From positions 3,348,001-3,412,000 of the forward strand of contig CBDBPN010000004.1 of assembly GCA_965208745.1 (NCBI GenBank): a DNA stretch of 64,000 bases. Direction: 5' to 3'. The DNA is from VXNE01 sp965208745. GTDB taxonomy: Bacteria > Pseudomonadota > Gammaproteobacteria > Pseudomonadales > Azotimanducaceae. The notes under the pieces were generated by a model, which saw nothing but the letters and a program-made list of their open reading frames with translations, was not told the DNA's origin and made no database searches. Positions 1 to 12,700 of the stretch are shown piece by piece; within the stretch, counting starts at the first letter, position 1; the number at the start of each line of letters is the position of its first letter. The translations under genes and the position numbers were made by a program.

Positions 1-41
1 GGCGGAGTTTTCGCGCAAGAGGATGTCGATGCGCGCGGCGC

Positions 42-49
<8 letters not shown>
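1..49 (+). CDS. C-terminal end of an upstream gene, possibly zipA (partial)
   Basis: The frame starting at base 2 is open from the window edge and ends in TGA at 47-49. It gives a basic tail (AEFSRKRMSMRAAHG) that overlaps the ligA start codon by 8 bases. In many gammaproteobacteria zipA, the FtsZ-binding cell-division protein, lies directly upstream of ligA, and its C-terminus is a basic helix. The position and charge fit, but 15 residues are too few for a family call. Confidence 0.3.
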
Positions 50-2082
<2,033 letters not shown>

Positions 2083-2096
<14 letters not shown>

Positions 2097-2703
2097 GTAC
2101 ACCTCGGTCCTGGCGGCTGTGGTCCTCGCCGCGGTGGGTCTGACGGCCGGGTGCGCGTCGACGCCGTCCAACGCGGCCGACGTGTGCTCCATCTTCCGCG
2201 AGAAGCCCGGCTGGTACCGCGGGGCACTGAAAGCCGAGAAGCGCTGGAAGGTGTCGATACCCGTGATGATGGCCTTCACCTACAAGGAGTCGAGCTTCGT
2301 GCACAACGCCCGCCCGCCGCGGACGAAGCTGCTGTTCGTGATCCCGTGGAAGCGTCCGTCGAGCGCGTACGGCTTCGCCCAGGCGACGAACGAGACCTGG
2401 TCCGATTACCGGCGCGCGACGGGCCGGCGCGGCGCCGACCGCAACGACTTCGGCGACGCGATCGACTTCGTCGGCTGGTACCTCGACCGGGCGCATCGCC
2501 ACCTCGGCATCTCGCGGCACGACGCCAAGCGCCTCTACCTGTCCTACCACGAGGGCCTGTCCGGCTACCGCAGCGGCAGGTGGAAGCGCAACGCGTGGCT
2601 GCTGGGCGCCGCGGACCGCGTGGCCGCCAACGCGGCCCGTTACGACCGGCAGCTCTCCTCCTGCCGCGGCTCGCTGAAGCGCAAGCGGTTCCTGTTCTGG
2701 TAG
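2083..2703 (+). CDS. Lipoprotein with lysozyme/SLT-like transglycosylase domain
   Basis: Predicted exported lipoprotein of 206 residues, probably acting on or near peptidoglycan. A short basic start and hydrophobic helix end in a lipobox (LTAGC, lipidated Cys24). The body shows the features of an SLT-like lysozyme fold: a candidate catalytic glutamate in YKESSF (E69), then YGFAQATNETWSDY and LYLSYHEGLSGY. The ATG at 2083 was chosen over the in-frame TTG at 2041 because GGAGGGGG (2073-2080) sits just upstream and the lipobox is then correctly placed. It overlaps the ligA end by 14 bases, so translation is probably coupled. The family is inferred from motifs; the true substrate is unknown. Confidence 0.75.
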
Positions 2704-2707
2704 TTCT

Positions 2708-2726
2708 GGCAGGGGCGTCCCCTGCC
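2708..2726. repeat. GGCAGGGG-CGT-CCCCTGCC hairpin
   Basis: A perfect 8-bp inverted repeat with a 3-base loop begins 5 bases after the stop codon of the lipoprotein gene. It could slow or end transcription, but no T-run follows on the + strand, so it is not a classical intrinsic terminator. Its build (8-bp G/C stem, 3-base loop) resembles the hairpins at 37984-38002 and 60771-60817. Confidence 0.5.
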
Positions 2727-2812
2727 GGAAGGCTTGCGTGCGTGCGGTGGCGTCGGCCCTGTTCGGCGCGTATGGTGTTGCGGCTTCAGCCATCGGGGAT
2801 CGCGTTCGCGCA

Positions 2813-5800
2813 ATGATGATCGCCCGCTCGTTCGTGGCATCCGCCGCATGGGCGTTGGTGGCCGGCGCATTGGCGGCGCTCTGCGCGGCGACCGCCCAAG
2901 CCGCGGAGGCGCCGACGATCACGGCCAGCGTGAGCGACTCGACCCTGCCCGAGTCCGTCGGGACGGTGAAGGTGCGTCTCACGCTCGAGCATCCCCCCGA
3001 AGCGATCGAGGACGGCGAGGGCTACACCGGATGCCGTCTCCGTCTCGGCGCCGGCGGCGTGGCCGCCTCGCCGGCGGACGTCACGTTCTCCAACCAGAAG
3101 AAACTCAACCCCGGCAACGGCTGGTCGGCGGAAGCCGGGCTGATGACGGTGGTGGACGACGCGCTCGTGGAGGGCAACGAGACGCTGGTCGTCGAGGGCC
3201 ATTGCACGGGCAGCAAGCCGGGTACCGAGCCGTCGCACGAGGAACTGGCGTCGCGACCGCTGACGCTGACCATCGTGGACGACGACGAGCCGGGCGCCAT
3301 CGCGCTGTCCGTGAGCCCGACCCGGATTGTCGAGAACGGCGGTGAGCAGGCGGTGACCGTGACCGCCGAGGCGGCGAACGCGCCGGATGCGGCCGTCACG
3401 GTGAGCCTGACCCTGGGCGCCGGGTCCTATGCGGTGACGGGTACGCGGAGCATCGGGATTGCGGGCGGTGCGACCAGGGGGTCCACCACGCTGACGTTCG
3501 CGCCCTCGGACGACGGCAACGCGTCCGACGACCGCGTGACGATCGACGGCAACGCATCGGGCTATTCGGTTGCGGGAACGTCACTGACCATCGAGGAACC
3601 GCCGGCGGGTCCGCCGCCGCGCATCGTGGCCAGCGTCGCCTCGACCGTGCTGCTCGAATCGGCCGGCCGGGTGGACGTGCGGCTGATGCTGGAGGATCCG
3701 CCCGCGACCGACGACGCGGGCTACACCGGCTGCCGGCTGCGTCTGGGCGCGGGCGGCGATGCCGGGACCGCGGACGTGACCTTCTCCAACCAGAAGAAGC
3801 TGAACGCCGGCAACGGCTGGTCGGCGGAGGCCGGGCTCCTGACCGTGGTGGACGACGCGCTCGTGGAGGGCGACGAGTCGCTGGTGGTGGAGGGCCACTG
3901 CACGGGCAGCAACTCGGGAACGCGGCCGCCGCACGGGGACCTGCGGTCGGCGCCGCTGACGCTGACCATCCGCGACAACGATTTTCCCGAGATGACGCTC
4001 TCGTTGAGCCCGGCCCGGATCGGCGAGAAGGACGGCGCGCAGGCGGTGACGGTGACCGCGGCCACGGACCATGCCCCGCCGTCGGCGTTGATAGTGGATC
4101 TGGACCTGGGTCCCGGCGCCTATCGCGTTTCGGCGGGAAACGAGGAGATCGAGATCGCGGCCCATGCGCGTAGCGGTTCCACCACCCTGACGTTTGTGCC
4201 GCGGACCGACGGCAACCTGTCGGACGACGAGGTGCGCATCGGAGGTCAGGCGTCCGGCTACACGGTTGTCGGGACGGTGCTGACGATCGTGGAACCGCCG
4301 CCCGGGCCGCCGCCGAGAATCGTGGCGAGCGTTGGCGCCACGACGATCGCGGAGTCCGCCGGACGGGTCAACGTGCGGCTGACGCTCGAGCATCCCCCGG
4401 AGGTGATCGACGATGACGTGGGGTACACGGGCTGCCGGCTGCGGCTCGGCGCCGGTAGTGAGGCCGCCGAACCCGCCGACGTCACGTTCTCGAACCAGAA
4501 GAAGCTCAACGGGGAGAACGGCTGGACGGCGGAAGCCGGGCTGCTCACCGTGGTCGACGACACGCTGGTGGAAGGCGACGAGACCCTGGTGGTCGAAGGG
4601 TACTGCACCGGCGACCAGCGTGGCCCGGACCCGCCATACACGGAACTGGTGTCCGTCCCGCTGACCCTCACCATCCAGGACGACGATGAGCCGACCATTG
4701 CGCTGTCGGTGAGTCCCGACCGCATCGGCGAGGATCTCGGCGCGCAAGGCGTGACGGTGACGGCCTCGACGCGGTACGCACCGGACACGGCGTTGACGGT
4801 CAACCTCGATCTCGGTGCGGGCGCCTACCGCGTGAGCGGCACGCAGGCCATCGAAATCGGGGCGAACGCGACCCGAGGCACGACCACGCTCACGTTCGAA
4901 CCCTCCGACGACGGCAACGACGCCGACGATGCGGTGCGCATCGACGGTTCGGCGTCCGGCTACGAGGTCGCCGGCGCCACCCTGACCATCGAGGAGCCGG
5001 CTGTGCGCATGACGCCGAGAATCCTGGCGAGCGCCCGGGAGGTGCTGCGCGAATCCGCCGGCGAGGTGAGTGTCCGCTTGCGGCTCGAACATCCCCCGCC
5101 GGACGCGACCGCGGCCGCCGGCTACACGGGTTGCCGCCTGCGCCTGGGCGTGGGGGGCGACGCGGAAACGCCGGGCGATGCGACCTTCTCCGGCCAGGTG
5201 GACCTGACGTTGGCGAACGGCTGGTCCGCCGCGGCCGACCTGCTCACGGTGGTCGACGACACGGTTCAGGAAGAGGAGGAGACGTTGATAGTCGAGGGTT
5301 ACTGCGCCGGCAGCACCAGCGGCCTTGACCCCCCGCATGCGGATCTGGAGTCGGTGCCGCTGAGCCTGACCATCGTGGACAACGACGATCCGGTTATGTG
5401 GCTGTCCGTGCGCCCGCGAAACATCCGCGAGGGCGCGGGGGAGCAAACGGTCACGGTGAGTGCGGAGACGGACGCGGCCCCGGACAGCGCGTTGACGGTG
5501 AACCTGATCCTCGGCGCGGGCGCCTACGACACGACCGGACTGCGGTTCATCGAGATCGGTGCGGGCGAAACGAGCGGGTCGACGGAACTCACGTTCGATC
5601 CGGGGCACGACGGCAACAGGACCGCCGACACGGTGCGGATCGACGGCCGCGCGCCGGGCTATGTCGTGCACTCGACGTCCCTGACGATCAACGAACGGTT
5701 GGGCCAGGATCTGCCGGTGATCGTGGCCAGCGTGGCGGACACGACGCTCGCGGAGTCCGCCGACGGGGTGAACGTGCGCCTGACGCTCGACCACCCGCCC

Positions 5801-7825
5801 GAGACCGACGGCGAGGGCGGCTACACGGGCTGCCGGCTGCGGCTCGGCGCGGGCGGCGAGGCGGAGGAGCCCGCGGACGTGGTCTTCGAGAACCAGAAGA
5901 AGCTCAATCCGTCGAACGGCTGGTCGGCGGAAGCCCGGCTCCTCTGGATAGTCGACGACGACACCTACGAGGGTGACGAGACGCTGGTGGTGGAGGGTTA
6001 CTGCACCGGTACCAACCGGGGCGTGGCGCCGTCGCACGCGGAGCTGGATTTCGTGCCGCTGGAGCTGACCATCGCGGACAACGACCTGCCGACGATTTCG
6101 CTCACCACCAATCCGAAGCGCATCGGGGAAGGCGGCGGGGCGCAGGCGGTGACCGTGACGGCCTGGGCGGAAAAGGCGCCGGAGCGGGACGGGGTGATGG
6201 TGCACCTGGACATTGAGGCGGGGTCGTACACGGTGACCGGCAGCCGGAACATCTGGATCGACCGGGGGGAACGGAGCAATTCCCGGACGTTGACGTTCGA
6301 GCCGACGGACGACGGCAATGCCACCGACGACGAGATCGCGATCCGCGGCGACGCCTGGGGCTATCGCGTCGAGGCGGCGCTCCTGACGGTCCAGGACAGC
6401 GCCAACGGCGCGGTGGCGCCGACGGCCCTCGCGCCGCTGTTCCTCAATGCGCTGGATCCCTTCCGGCAGGGGTTCGTCCGGATCGTGAACCGGTCCGGTA
6501 GTGCGGGTGAGGTACGCATCACGGCGATCGACGACACGGGCTGGCAGCCGGCTTCCCTGACGATCGCCCTGGCCGCCGATTCCGTGGTGCATCTGAACTC
6601 CGGGGACCTGGAGAACGGCAATCCGGACAAGGGGATCGCCGATGGCGTGGGGCGTGGCACGGGCCGGTGGCGGCTGCTGTTCGACAGCGATCTGGACATC
6701 CGCGTGCTCACGTACGTGCGCACGCGGGACGGTTTCCTGACCGCCATGCACGATGTGGCGCCGGTGGAAGACGGCAAGCACCGGGTCGCCATCTTCAACC
6801 CGGGCAGCAACGTTGATCAGGTGAGCACGCTCCGGGTGGTCAACCTCGCCGCGGAGACGGCGGCCGTTTCGGTCCAGGGTTACGACCAGGGCAGCATCAA
6901 TGGCCGTGTGGTGCGGTTCGACGTGCCCGCGAACGGCGTTGGGGAATACACGGCGGCGGAACTCGAGTCTGGCGCGGGGGTCGAGGGCGCGTTGGGCGAC
7001 GGAACCGGCAAATGGCAACTGGAGGTCGAGTCCGAGAAGTCGATCGTGGTGATGAGCCTGCTCCGGAGCCCGGAGGGGTATCTGACCAATCTCTCGTCGA
7101 TCCCGGTGCGGCCCGAGCGTGGGGACGTGCATCCGGTGCCGCTGTTTCCCGCCGCCTCGGACCCGCTGGGCCGGCAGGGGTTCGTGCGGCTGATCAACCT
7201 CTGGCGGTCGAAGGGCGATGTCACGGTCCGGGCGTACGACCGCAGCGGCGCCGGCTACCCGCCGCTGACGATCGGACTCGACGCGCGGGAAGTCGCGCAT
7301 TTCAACTCGGACGATCTCGAACTCGGCAGCGCCTCCAAGGGACTGACGGGGAGCACCGGCAGTGGCGACGGCGACTGGCGGCTCGAGGTCACCGGCGCGC
7401 TGGATCTCGATGTGCTGTCCTATGTGCGCGCGACCGGCGGCTTCCTGACGTCGATGCACGACGTGGTCCCGTCGGTGCAGGGCGTGTACAACGTCGCGAC
7501 GTTCAATCCCGCGAGCAACCGGTCGCAGGTCAGCCGGCTGCTGACGATCAACCCCGGGAACCGCGACGCGAGCGTGGCCATCGAAGGGATCGACGACACC
7601 GGCGCATCGCCCGGTGGAACGGTCGAGTTCACCCTGGCGGCGGGTACCGTCCGCACGCTCGACGCATCCGAACTGGAATCCGGGAGCGACGGTCTGAGCG
7701 GCGTGATCGGCGACGGGACGGGCAAATGGCGGCTCACCGTCGAAGCCGACCGGCCGATTCTGGTGGTGAACCTGCTCGCCACGCCGACGGGCCACATCAC
7801 GAATCTGTCGAGCGTGCCGGACTAG
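2813..7825 (+). CDS. Large secreted Calx-beta-like repeat protein with shared C-terminal module
   Basis: Exported protein of about 1,670 residues, function unknown, likely a cell-surface or matrix protein. The start ATG at 2813 (ATGATG) places a typical signal peptide (MMIARSFVASAAWALVAGA ... AQAAEA) first; the in-frame codon at 2738 would bury it. Five tandem units of 233-234 residues follow. Each pairs a Calx-beta-like domain carrying YTGCRLRLG and EGxCxG, so two conserved cysteines, with a second beta-sandwich ending in DDGNxxDDxVxIDGxASGY. From about residue 1200 the repeats give way to two copies of a module with GFVRIVNRS, VVHLNSGDLE, GRWRLLFDSDLDI, FLTAMHD, FNPGSN, GDGTGKWQLEVE and YLTNLSSIP. 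No membrane anchor or sorting signal is visible at the C-terminus. Calcium binding is family inference only. Confidence 0.8.
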   Translation: MMIARSFVASAAWALVAGALAALCAATAQAAEAPTITASVSDSTLPESVGTVKVRLTLEHPPEAIEDGEGYTGCRLRLGAGGVAASPADVTFSNQKKLNPGNGWSAEAGLMTVVDDALVEGNETLVVEGHCTGSKPGTEPSHEELASRPLTLTIVDDDEPGAIALSVSPTRIVENGGEQAVTVTAEAANAPDAAVTVSLTLGAGSYAVTGTRSIGIAGGATRGSTTLTFAPSDDGNASDDRVTIDGNASGYSVAGTSLTIEEPPAGPPPRIVASVASTVLLESAGRVDVRLMLEDPPATDDAGYTGCRLRLGAGGDAGTADVTFSNQKKLNAGNGWSAEAGLLTVVDDALVEGDESLVVEGHCTGSNSGTRPPHGDLRSAPLTLTIRDNDFPEMTLSLSPARIGEKDGAQAVTVTAATDHAPPSALIVDLDLGPGAYRVSAGNEEIEIAAHARSGSTTLTFVPRTDGNLSDDEVRIGGQASGYTVVGTVLTIVEPPPGPPPRIVASVGATTIAESAGRVNVRLTLEHPPEVIDDDVGYTGCRLRLGAGSEAAEPADVTFSNQKKLNGENGWTAEAGLLTVVDDTLVEGDETLVVEGYCTGDQRGPDPPYTELVSVPLTLTIQDDDEPTIALSVSPDRIGEDLGAQGVTVTASTRYAPDTALTVNLDLGAGAYRVSGTQAIEIGANATRGTTTLTFEPSDDGNDADDAVRIDGSASGYEVAGATLTIEEPAVRMTPRILASAREVLRESAGEVSVRLRLEHPPPDATAAAGYTGCRLRLGVGGDAETPGDATFSGQVDLTLANGWSAAADLLTVVDDTVQEEEETLIVEGYCAGSTSGLDPPHADLESVPLSLTIVDNDDPVMWLSVRPRNIREGAGEQTVTVSAETDAAPDSALTVNLILGAGAYDTTGLRFIEIGAGETSGSTELTFDPGHDGNRTADTVRIDGRAPGYVVHSTSLTINERLGQDLPVIVASVADTTLAESADGVNVRLTLDHPPETDGEGGYTGCRLRLGAGGEAEEPADVVFENQKKLNPSNGWSAEARLLWIVDDDTYEGDETLVVEGYCTGTNRGVAPSHAELDFVPLELTIADNDLPTISLTTNPKRIGEGGGAQAVTVTAWAEKAPERDGVMVHLDIEAGSYTVTGSRNIWIDRGERSNSRTLTFEPTDDGNATDDEIAIRGDAWGYRVEAALLTVQDSANGAVAPTALAPLFLNALDPFRQGFVRIVNRSGSAGEVRITAIDDTGWQPASLTIALAADSVVHLNSGDLENGNPDKGIADGVGRGTGRWRLLFDSDLDIRVLTYVRTRDGFLTAMHDVAPVEDGKHRVAIFNPGSNVDQVSTLRVVNLAAETAAVSVQGYDQGSINGRVVRFDVPANGVGEYTAAELESGAGVEGALGDGTGKWQLEVESEKSIVVMSLLRSPEGYLTNLSSIPVRPERGDVHPVPLFPAASDPLGRQGFVRLINLWRSKGDVTVRAYDRSGAGYPPLTIGLDAREVAHFNSDDLELGSASKGLTGSTGSGDGDWRLEVTGALDLDVLSYVRATGGFLTSMHDVVPSVQGVYNVATFNPASNRSQVSRLLTINPGNRDASVAIEGIDDTGASPGGTVEFTLAAGTVRTLDASELESGSDGLSGVIGDGTGKWRLTVEADRPILVVNLLATPTGHITNLSSVPD
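2905..6400 (+). repeat. Five tandem ~700-bp coding repeats
   Basis: The TAC of the YTGC motif recurs at 3023, 3722, 4424, 5123 and 5822, giving spacings of 699, 702, 699 and 699 bases. All are multiples of three, so copies can be gained or lost by recombination without breaking the frame. Units share long similar DNA blocks such as the stretch encoding FSNQKKLN. Two more units of the same type lie in the giant gene downstream (TAC at 11083 and 11770). Confidence 0.85.
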
Positions 7826-7931
7826 AGACCGGTCCCGGTGGGGTCTGCCGGGAGTTTGGAGCGTCCAGGGGCAAGGGCTCGAACCGGAGTAATCCCCAAT
7901 CCCGCCGCGTACACTGCGGGCCGCCTTCAAG

Positions 7932-9053
7932 ATGGAACCGCTTATGACACGGACTCGGATGCGGACGCCGGCGATGAGAACCGCGGCGGTGCTTTTGGCG
8001 CTCTTGTGCGTACACGCCGCCGGGAACACCGCGCGGCCAACCGACGATCGAAGCGAAATCGAGTGGTCCGCTCCCGGCTCGGGACCGCCGCCCGTGGTGA
8101 GCCTGCCGCCTGGCCGGGTGGTCACGGTCTCGTTCCTGGATGCGGGCGGCAGCCCCTGGCCGGTGTCGGAACTCGCGGGACCGGAGGCGCCGTGGCTGAC
8201 GGTCCGCCGGGCGGCCGAGCACCCGCATGTGGCGATCGTCCGGACGGGTGCGGCGGCGACCGCGCCGGACGGCGTGGCGGCGAACCTGGTGGCGCTGCTG
8301 GCCGGGCTCGCCGCCCCGGTGCACCTGGCCCTGAAGCCGGATACGACCGAGGGGGCGACGGCGGTGACCGTGCGCATCGCGGAGGCCCGGAGCGCCCCGC
8401 CGGCCGGGGCGGCCGTCGCACCGCGCGGCGCGGACTTCGACGCGGCGATCCGCGACTATCTGCTGGCCAACCCACAGGTGCTGCGCGAGGCGCTGGACCC
8501 GACCCGGCAGCTTGCAGCCCGCGTGTCGGAGCACCGCGACGAACTGCTCGGGGCGGCGGGCGTGCCGGCGCTCGGCGACCCCTCCGGCGGGGTGACGGTG
8601 GTCGAGTTCTTCGACTACCGCTGCGGCTACTGCAAGCGTTCGCTCGACGCCGTGCGCGGCGCGCTGCGGCTGGCCGGGGTGCGGGTGCAGCTACGGGAGT
8701 ACCCCATTCTGGGGGACGCCAGCGTGCGCGCGGCGCGCGCCGCGCTGGCGGCCGCGCGGCAGGGCGCCTACGAGGCGGCGCACTTCGCGCTGATGGAGCA
8801 CGACGGCGAGTTCGACGCGGCGGAGATCGACTCGATCATGCGTGGACTGGGGCTGGACATGGAGCGGCTGGCGGCGGACCTCGATTCGGCCGGGATCGAC
8901 GCGCTGATCGATGCGAACCGGGAACTGGCGGCCCGTCTCGGGGTGACGGGCACGCCGGCGTTCCTGGTGCTCGGTCCGGGCGGTGTGGAGGTCTCGCCGG
9001 GCGCCTTGGATGCGGACCGCCTCGCGGAACTGATCGCCGCCGCCGATCCGTGA
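7932..9053 (+). CDS. DsbA-family thiol:disulfide oxidoreductase
   Basis: Predicted periplasmic thioredoxin-fold enzyme that introduces or exchanges disulfides. The N-terminus is a signal peptide (MRTAAVLLALLCVHAAG). After an unassigned region of about 140 residues comes a linker (FDAAIRDYLLANPQVLREAL) seen in DsbA-like proteins such as the ScsC/BdbD group. The thioredoxin fold then begins with VEFFDYRCGYCKRS, active site CGYC at about residues 231-234, and has a cis-proline loop (GVTGTPAFLV). ATGs at 7932 and 7944 are both possible starts. TACACT at 7910-7915 could be a -10 element. Neighbours on both sides encode exported proteins with conserved cysteines, which suggests a local role in their folding (inference). 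Confidence 0.85.
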   Translation: MEPLMTRTRMRTPAMRTAAVLLALLCVHAAGNTARPTDDRSEIEWSAPGSGPPPVVSLPPGRVVTVSFLDAGGSPWPVSELAGPEAPWLTVRRAAEHPHVAIVRTGAAATAPDGVAANLVALLAGLAAPVHLALKPDTTEGATAVTVRIAEARSAPPAGAAVAPRGADFDAAIRDYLLANPQVLREALDPTRQLAARVSEHRDELLGAAGVPALGDPSGGVTVVEFFDYRCGYCKRSLDAVRGALRLAGVRVQLREYPILGDASVRAARAALAAARQGAYEAAHFALMEHDGEFDAAEIDSIMRGLGLDMERLAADLDSAGIDALIDANRELAARLGVTGTPAFLVLGPGGVEVSPGALDADRLAELIAAADP

Positions 9054-9215
9054 TCACCGTCCGGCCATGTCGCGCTTGCCTCCCCGAATCCCGCGACGCG
9101 CCGGATGGGTGGCATTCGTGCCACCCCTTCTCCATCGGGGTGTCAATCCGCCGCGAGCGGTAGTAGAGTGGGTTCCGTCGGCCCCCGGGGCCGGCGCGGG
9201 AGTCGGAGGGAGCCA

Positions 9216-9707
9216 ATGGTTCGCAAGCGGGGTCGGCCGGCCGCATGGATGCTGGCGGTGTGGATCGGATCGGTGGCCTGGGCCCAACCCGACGCGTACG
9301 ACGAGTTGCCCGGGGGCCCGCCGGGGCACGTGGCCCAGTTCTACTACTCGGCGCTGGCCCTGCCGGGCGTCGGCGACTGGGGGCCGGACCGGCGTCTGGC
9401 CCTGCTGGATGCCGCGACCCTGCGCCACCGCGACCGGCTGGTGGACCGGGCTTCGGGGCCATCGGCCGAGGCGGCGTTGCGCCACGTCGAACGTCTGGCG
9501 GCGTCGGAGGCGATGAGCGACAAGGCATTGGCCCAGGCGTGTGCCCAGCACGGTCTTCTGGAGGGGCCGTGCGCGGACCACACCGGCTACGTGCGGCGCG
9601 TGCTGGTGGTGGAGGAGATGCTGGCGCGGGGCCGCCTGACCCTGGACGCGCTGGAGACGGAACTGGCGGGGGCGGCCCGGCCGTCGCTGGGCGACGACGC
9701 GCGGTGA
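9216..9707 (+). CDS. Small secreted protein of unknown function
   Basis: A 163-residue protein that I do not recognise. It starts with a signal peptide (MVRKRGRPAAWMLAVWIGSVAWAQ), then a mostly helical, charged region. Two cysteines about 11 residues apart (QACAQHGLLEGPCADH) could pair. ATG 9216 is preceded by GGAGGG at 9205-9210 and puts the signal peptide first; the frame is open further upstream to 9105 but that stretch is arginine-rich with no coding look. It ends 34 bases before the giant gene, so co-transcription is likely. Confidence 0.6.
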   Translation: MVRKRGRPAAWMLAVWIGSVAWAQPDAYDELPGGPPGHVAQFYYSALALPGVGDWGPDRRLALLDAATLRHRDRLVDRASGPSAEAALRHVERLAASEAMSDKALAQACAQHGLLEGPCADHTGYVRRVLVVEEMLARGRLTLDALETELAGAARPSLGDDAR

Positions 9708-9741
9708 GTTCGGCGGCGCTGGGCGCGCGGTAGCGGACGCC

Positions 9742-12700
9742 ATGCGGTCGCGACGGATCGCCCGGATCGGACGAACGTCGGCGTATTGCGCCCTGGCCGT
9801 TGCGGCTTGGGCGCTGGCGCAGGGGCCCGCGGCGCCGGAGGCCGGTTCCGGCGGCGCGGTCGCCGCGACCGCCAACCGGGCGCCGGTGCTGGCGGTGTTC
9901 CCCGACGGCGTGTCGGTCCGCGCCGGCGAACGGGCGACGGTGGCCGTCGAGTCGCTCGACCCCGACATCGCCGCGGACGGCGTCGCCGAGGCCGTCTGGC
10001 TGGGTGTGGCGCCGGCTCCCGATGCGGATCGGGCGGTCCCGGTCTGGCTGACCGGGACGAGCTGGAGCGTGGGCCCGTCGGAGCGGCCCCGGCTGGAACT
10101 TGCGTTGGCGCCGCCGGTGGACGCGCCGGCCGGCGTCCACACGTGGAGGCGGGCGCCACCGACGCACGCGGCCTGACCACGCTCGCGAGCTTCGAGGTGA
10201 CGGTGCTGCCGCCGCGCTGCGGTCCGCTGGAGCTGGACGAGGACGGCGTCTGCGTCCGCTGCCCGGAAAACCGGGTGCCCGACGCATCGCGCACTTTCTG
10301 CGAGCCCTGTCCGACAGGGACGGAGCGCCCGGCGGGCGCCACGGCCTGTGCCACCTGCCCGACAGGAACGACGAGCGATCCCGGAGAGTCGTGCGGGTGC
10401 GGCGGGACGGCGCACCTGGTGGACGGCGCCTGCGTCGACTGCCCGCCGCACACCGAGGGCGCGGGCGCTGCGTGCGTGGCGTGTCCGCCGGACACCGAGC
10501 GGCCCGACGGCGCCCGTTCGTGCACCGACTGCCCGGCCGGCGGGACGAGTCCGGGGGGGGGTGGCGTGCGGGCCGCCCGCGGCACCGAAGGCCGCGGCGC
10601 CGCCGACCGGCGCGTCCGGCGGCGTGACCGCCCGATCCTCGACGGCGGCGGACACGACCGCGCCGGCCATCGTGTCGGCCGACTACGCCGGCACGACCGT
10701 GACGTTGACCATGAGCGAGCCCGTCTGGGCGGAGACGACGCCGTGGACCAGCGACTTCGTGGTCCGGTCGAACACGGTCTTCAGGGTGACCCGGGTCGGC
10801 GTGGCGTCGCGGCGGGCGGATGCGGGGGAGACCATCACGCTGACGCTCAACAAGGCGCCGACCGGCTCGGCCAGGGTTCTGCTCACGTACCTCGAAGCGC
10901 GGACGGCGTCGGCGCGACCGCGGGACGCCGCCGGCAACCGGCTGGTCGGGCAGGACGTGACCGTCCGGCCGCGGCGCACCCTCACGGTGCGCTTCGACGG
11001 CGTCGGCGACGCCGGCGTCGCGGAGGACGCGGGCGAGGTGGCCGTGACGCTGGCCCTGGACCACCCCCCGGACGCCGGGAGCTACACGGGCTGCCGCCTG
11101 CGGCTGACGGGGGACAGCGTGGCCGGCGCCGCCGACGTGGAGTTCGCCGACTCGGAGCGGACGCTCGACGCCGCCGGCGGCTGGCGCGCCGGCGCCAATC
11201 TCCTGAAGGTGGTCGACGACGCATACGCCGAGGGCGACGAGGCGCTCACCGTGGAGGCGTACTGCGCCGGCGGCGGCGCGGGCATGGACCCGCCGGCGTC
11301 CGGGCTGGTGTCGGAACCGTCGAGCGTGACCATCGCCGACAACGAGTCGCGGACGATCGCGCTGTCCGCGGACCCGGCGAAGATCCCGGAGACGGCGGGC
11401 GCGACGCGGGTGACGGTGACGGCGACGCTGGACGGCCGGGCGACGGAGAAGCTGGACCTCGCGCTGACGCTGGCGGGCACGGCCACGGCGGCCAACCACA
11501 CGGTGACCGGGACGCGGCGCGTCGTGATCGAGGCCGGGACGACGAGCGGCTCGACCGTGCTGACGGTCACGCCGACAGCGGACGCGGACGACCTCGACCA
11601 GACCGTCGCCATCGGGTCCACGCTGACCGGTTACGTGGTGACCGGGGCAAGCGTCGCAATCGCCGAGCCGCCGGCGGTGGTGTCGAGCGTCGCCTCCACG
11701 ACGCTGTCCGAGGACGCGGGCAAGGTCAACATCGTCCTGACGCTGACCAACCCGCCGGATTCCGGCGGCTACACGGGCTGCCGGCTGCGGCTCGGCGCGG
11801 ACAGCGAGGCCGAGACGCCGGCCGACGTGACGTTTTCCAACCAGAAGAAGCTGACGGCGGACAACGGCTGGAGCGCGTCCGCGAAACTCCTGACGGTGGT
11901 CGACGACGCGCTCGCCGAGGACGACGAGGCGCTCGTGGTCGAGGGCCACTGCACGGGGAGGAAGTCGGGGACGGAGCCGGCCCACACGGAGCTGGTGTCG
12001 AAGCCCCTGACGCTGACCATCCGGGACAACGACACGGTGCGCGCGCTGACGCTGTCGGTGGATCCGGACACGATCGGCGAGACGCTCGGCGAACAGAAGG
12101 TCGAGGTCACGGCCACGGTGGCGGACGCGCCGCCGTCGCCGGTGACGGTGAGCCTGGGCCTCGGGTCCGGCGCCTACACGGTGACCGGCGCCCGGAGCGT
12201 GACCATCCCGGCGGATGCGGCCAGCGGGACCGCGACGCTGACGTTCACGCCCACCGACGACGGCAATACGTCCGACGACACGCTGACGATCGACGGCGCC
12301 GCATCAGGCTACACCGTGGCCGGCACGGGCCTCACGATCACGGAACCCGTGACCGTCGACGGGGTGGACCTGAGCGGCTTGACCGTCGAACTGGCGGTCA
12401 GCCCGACAGCGATCCGGGAAGGGACCAGCGGCTCGCACCGACTTCGCGCGAAGCTGGACGGCGTGGACGTGCCGGCGGTGAGCGTGGCGTTCACGGCGGT
12501 GGTCGGCGGCACGGCGACGCAGGGCGCGTCGCACGACTACACGCTCGCGGGCACGGCGGGCTGGGACCGGCTGACGGTGGAGGCGAACGCCGCGCACCTC
12601 TCGGACGACACCCGGGTGACCGTGTCCGCGCTCGGGGACAACGCCGACGAGGGCGGGGAGACGGTGACCTTCACCGTCTCGCGGGTGACTTGGGGGACCA

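Noticed and set aside
2708..2726. Intrinsic terminator after the SLT-like gene
   Set aside because: Good stem but no following T-run on the + strand; kept only as a hairpin.
3581..8377. Very long minus-strand open frame opposite the Calx-beta gene
   Set aside because: High GC content leaves the antisense frames open. The translation is Arg/His/Pro-rich with no domain, while the + strand encodes repeated conserved domains.
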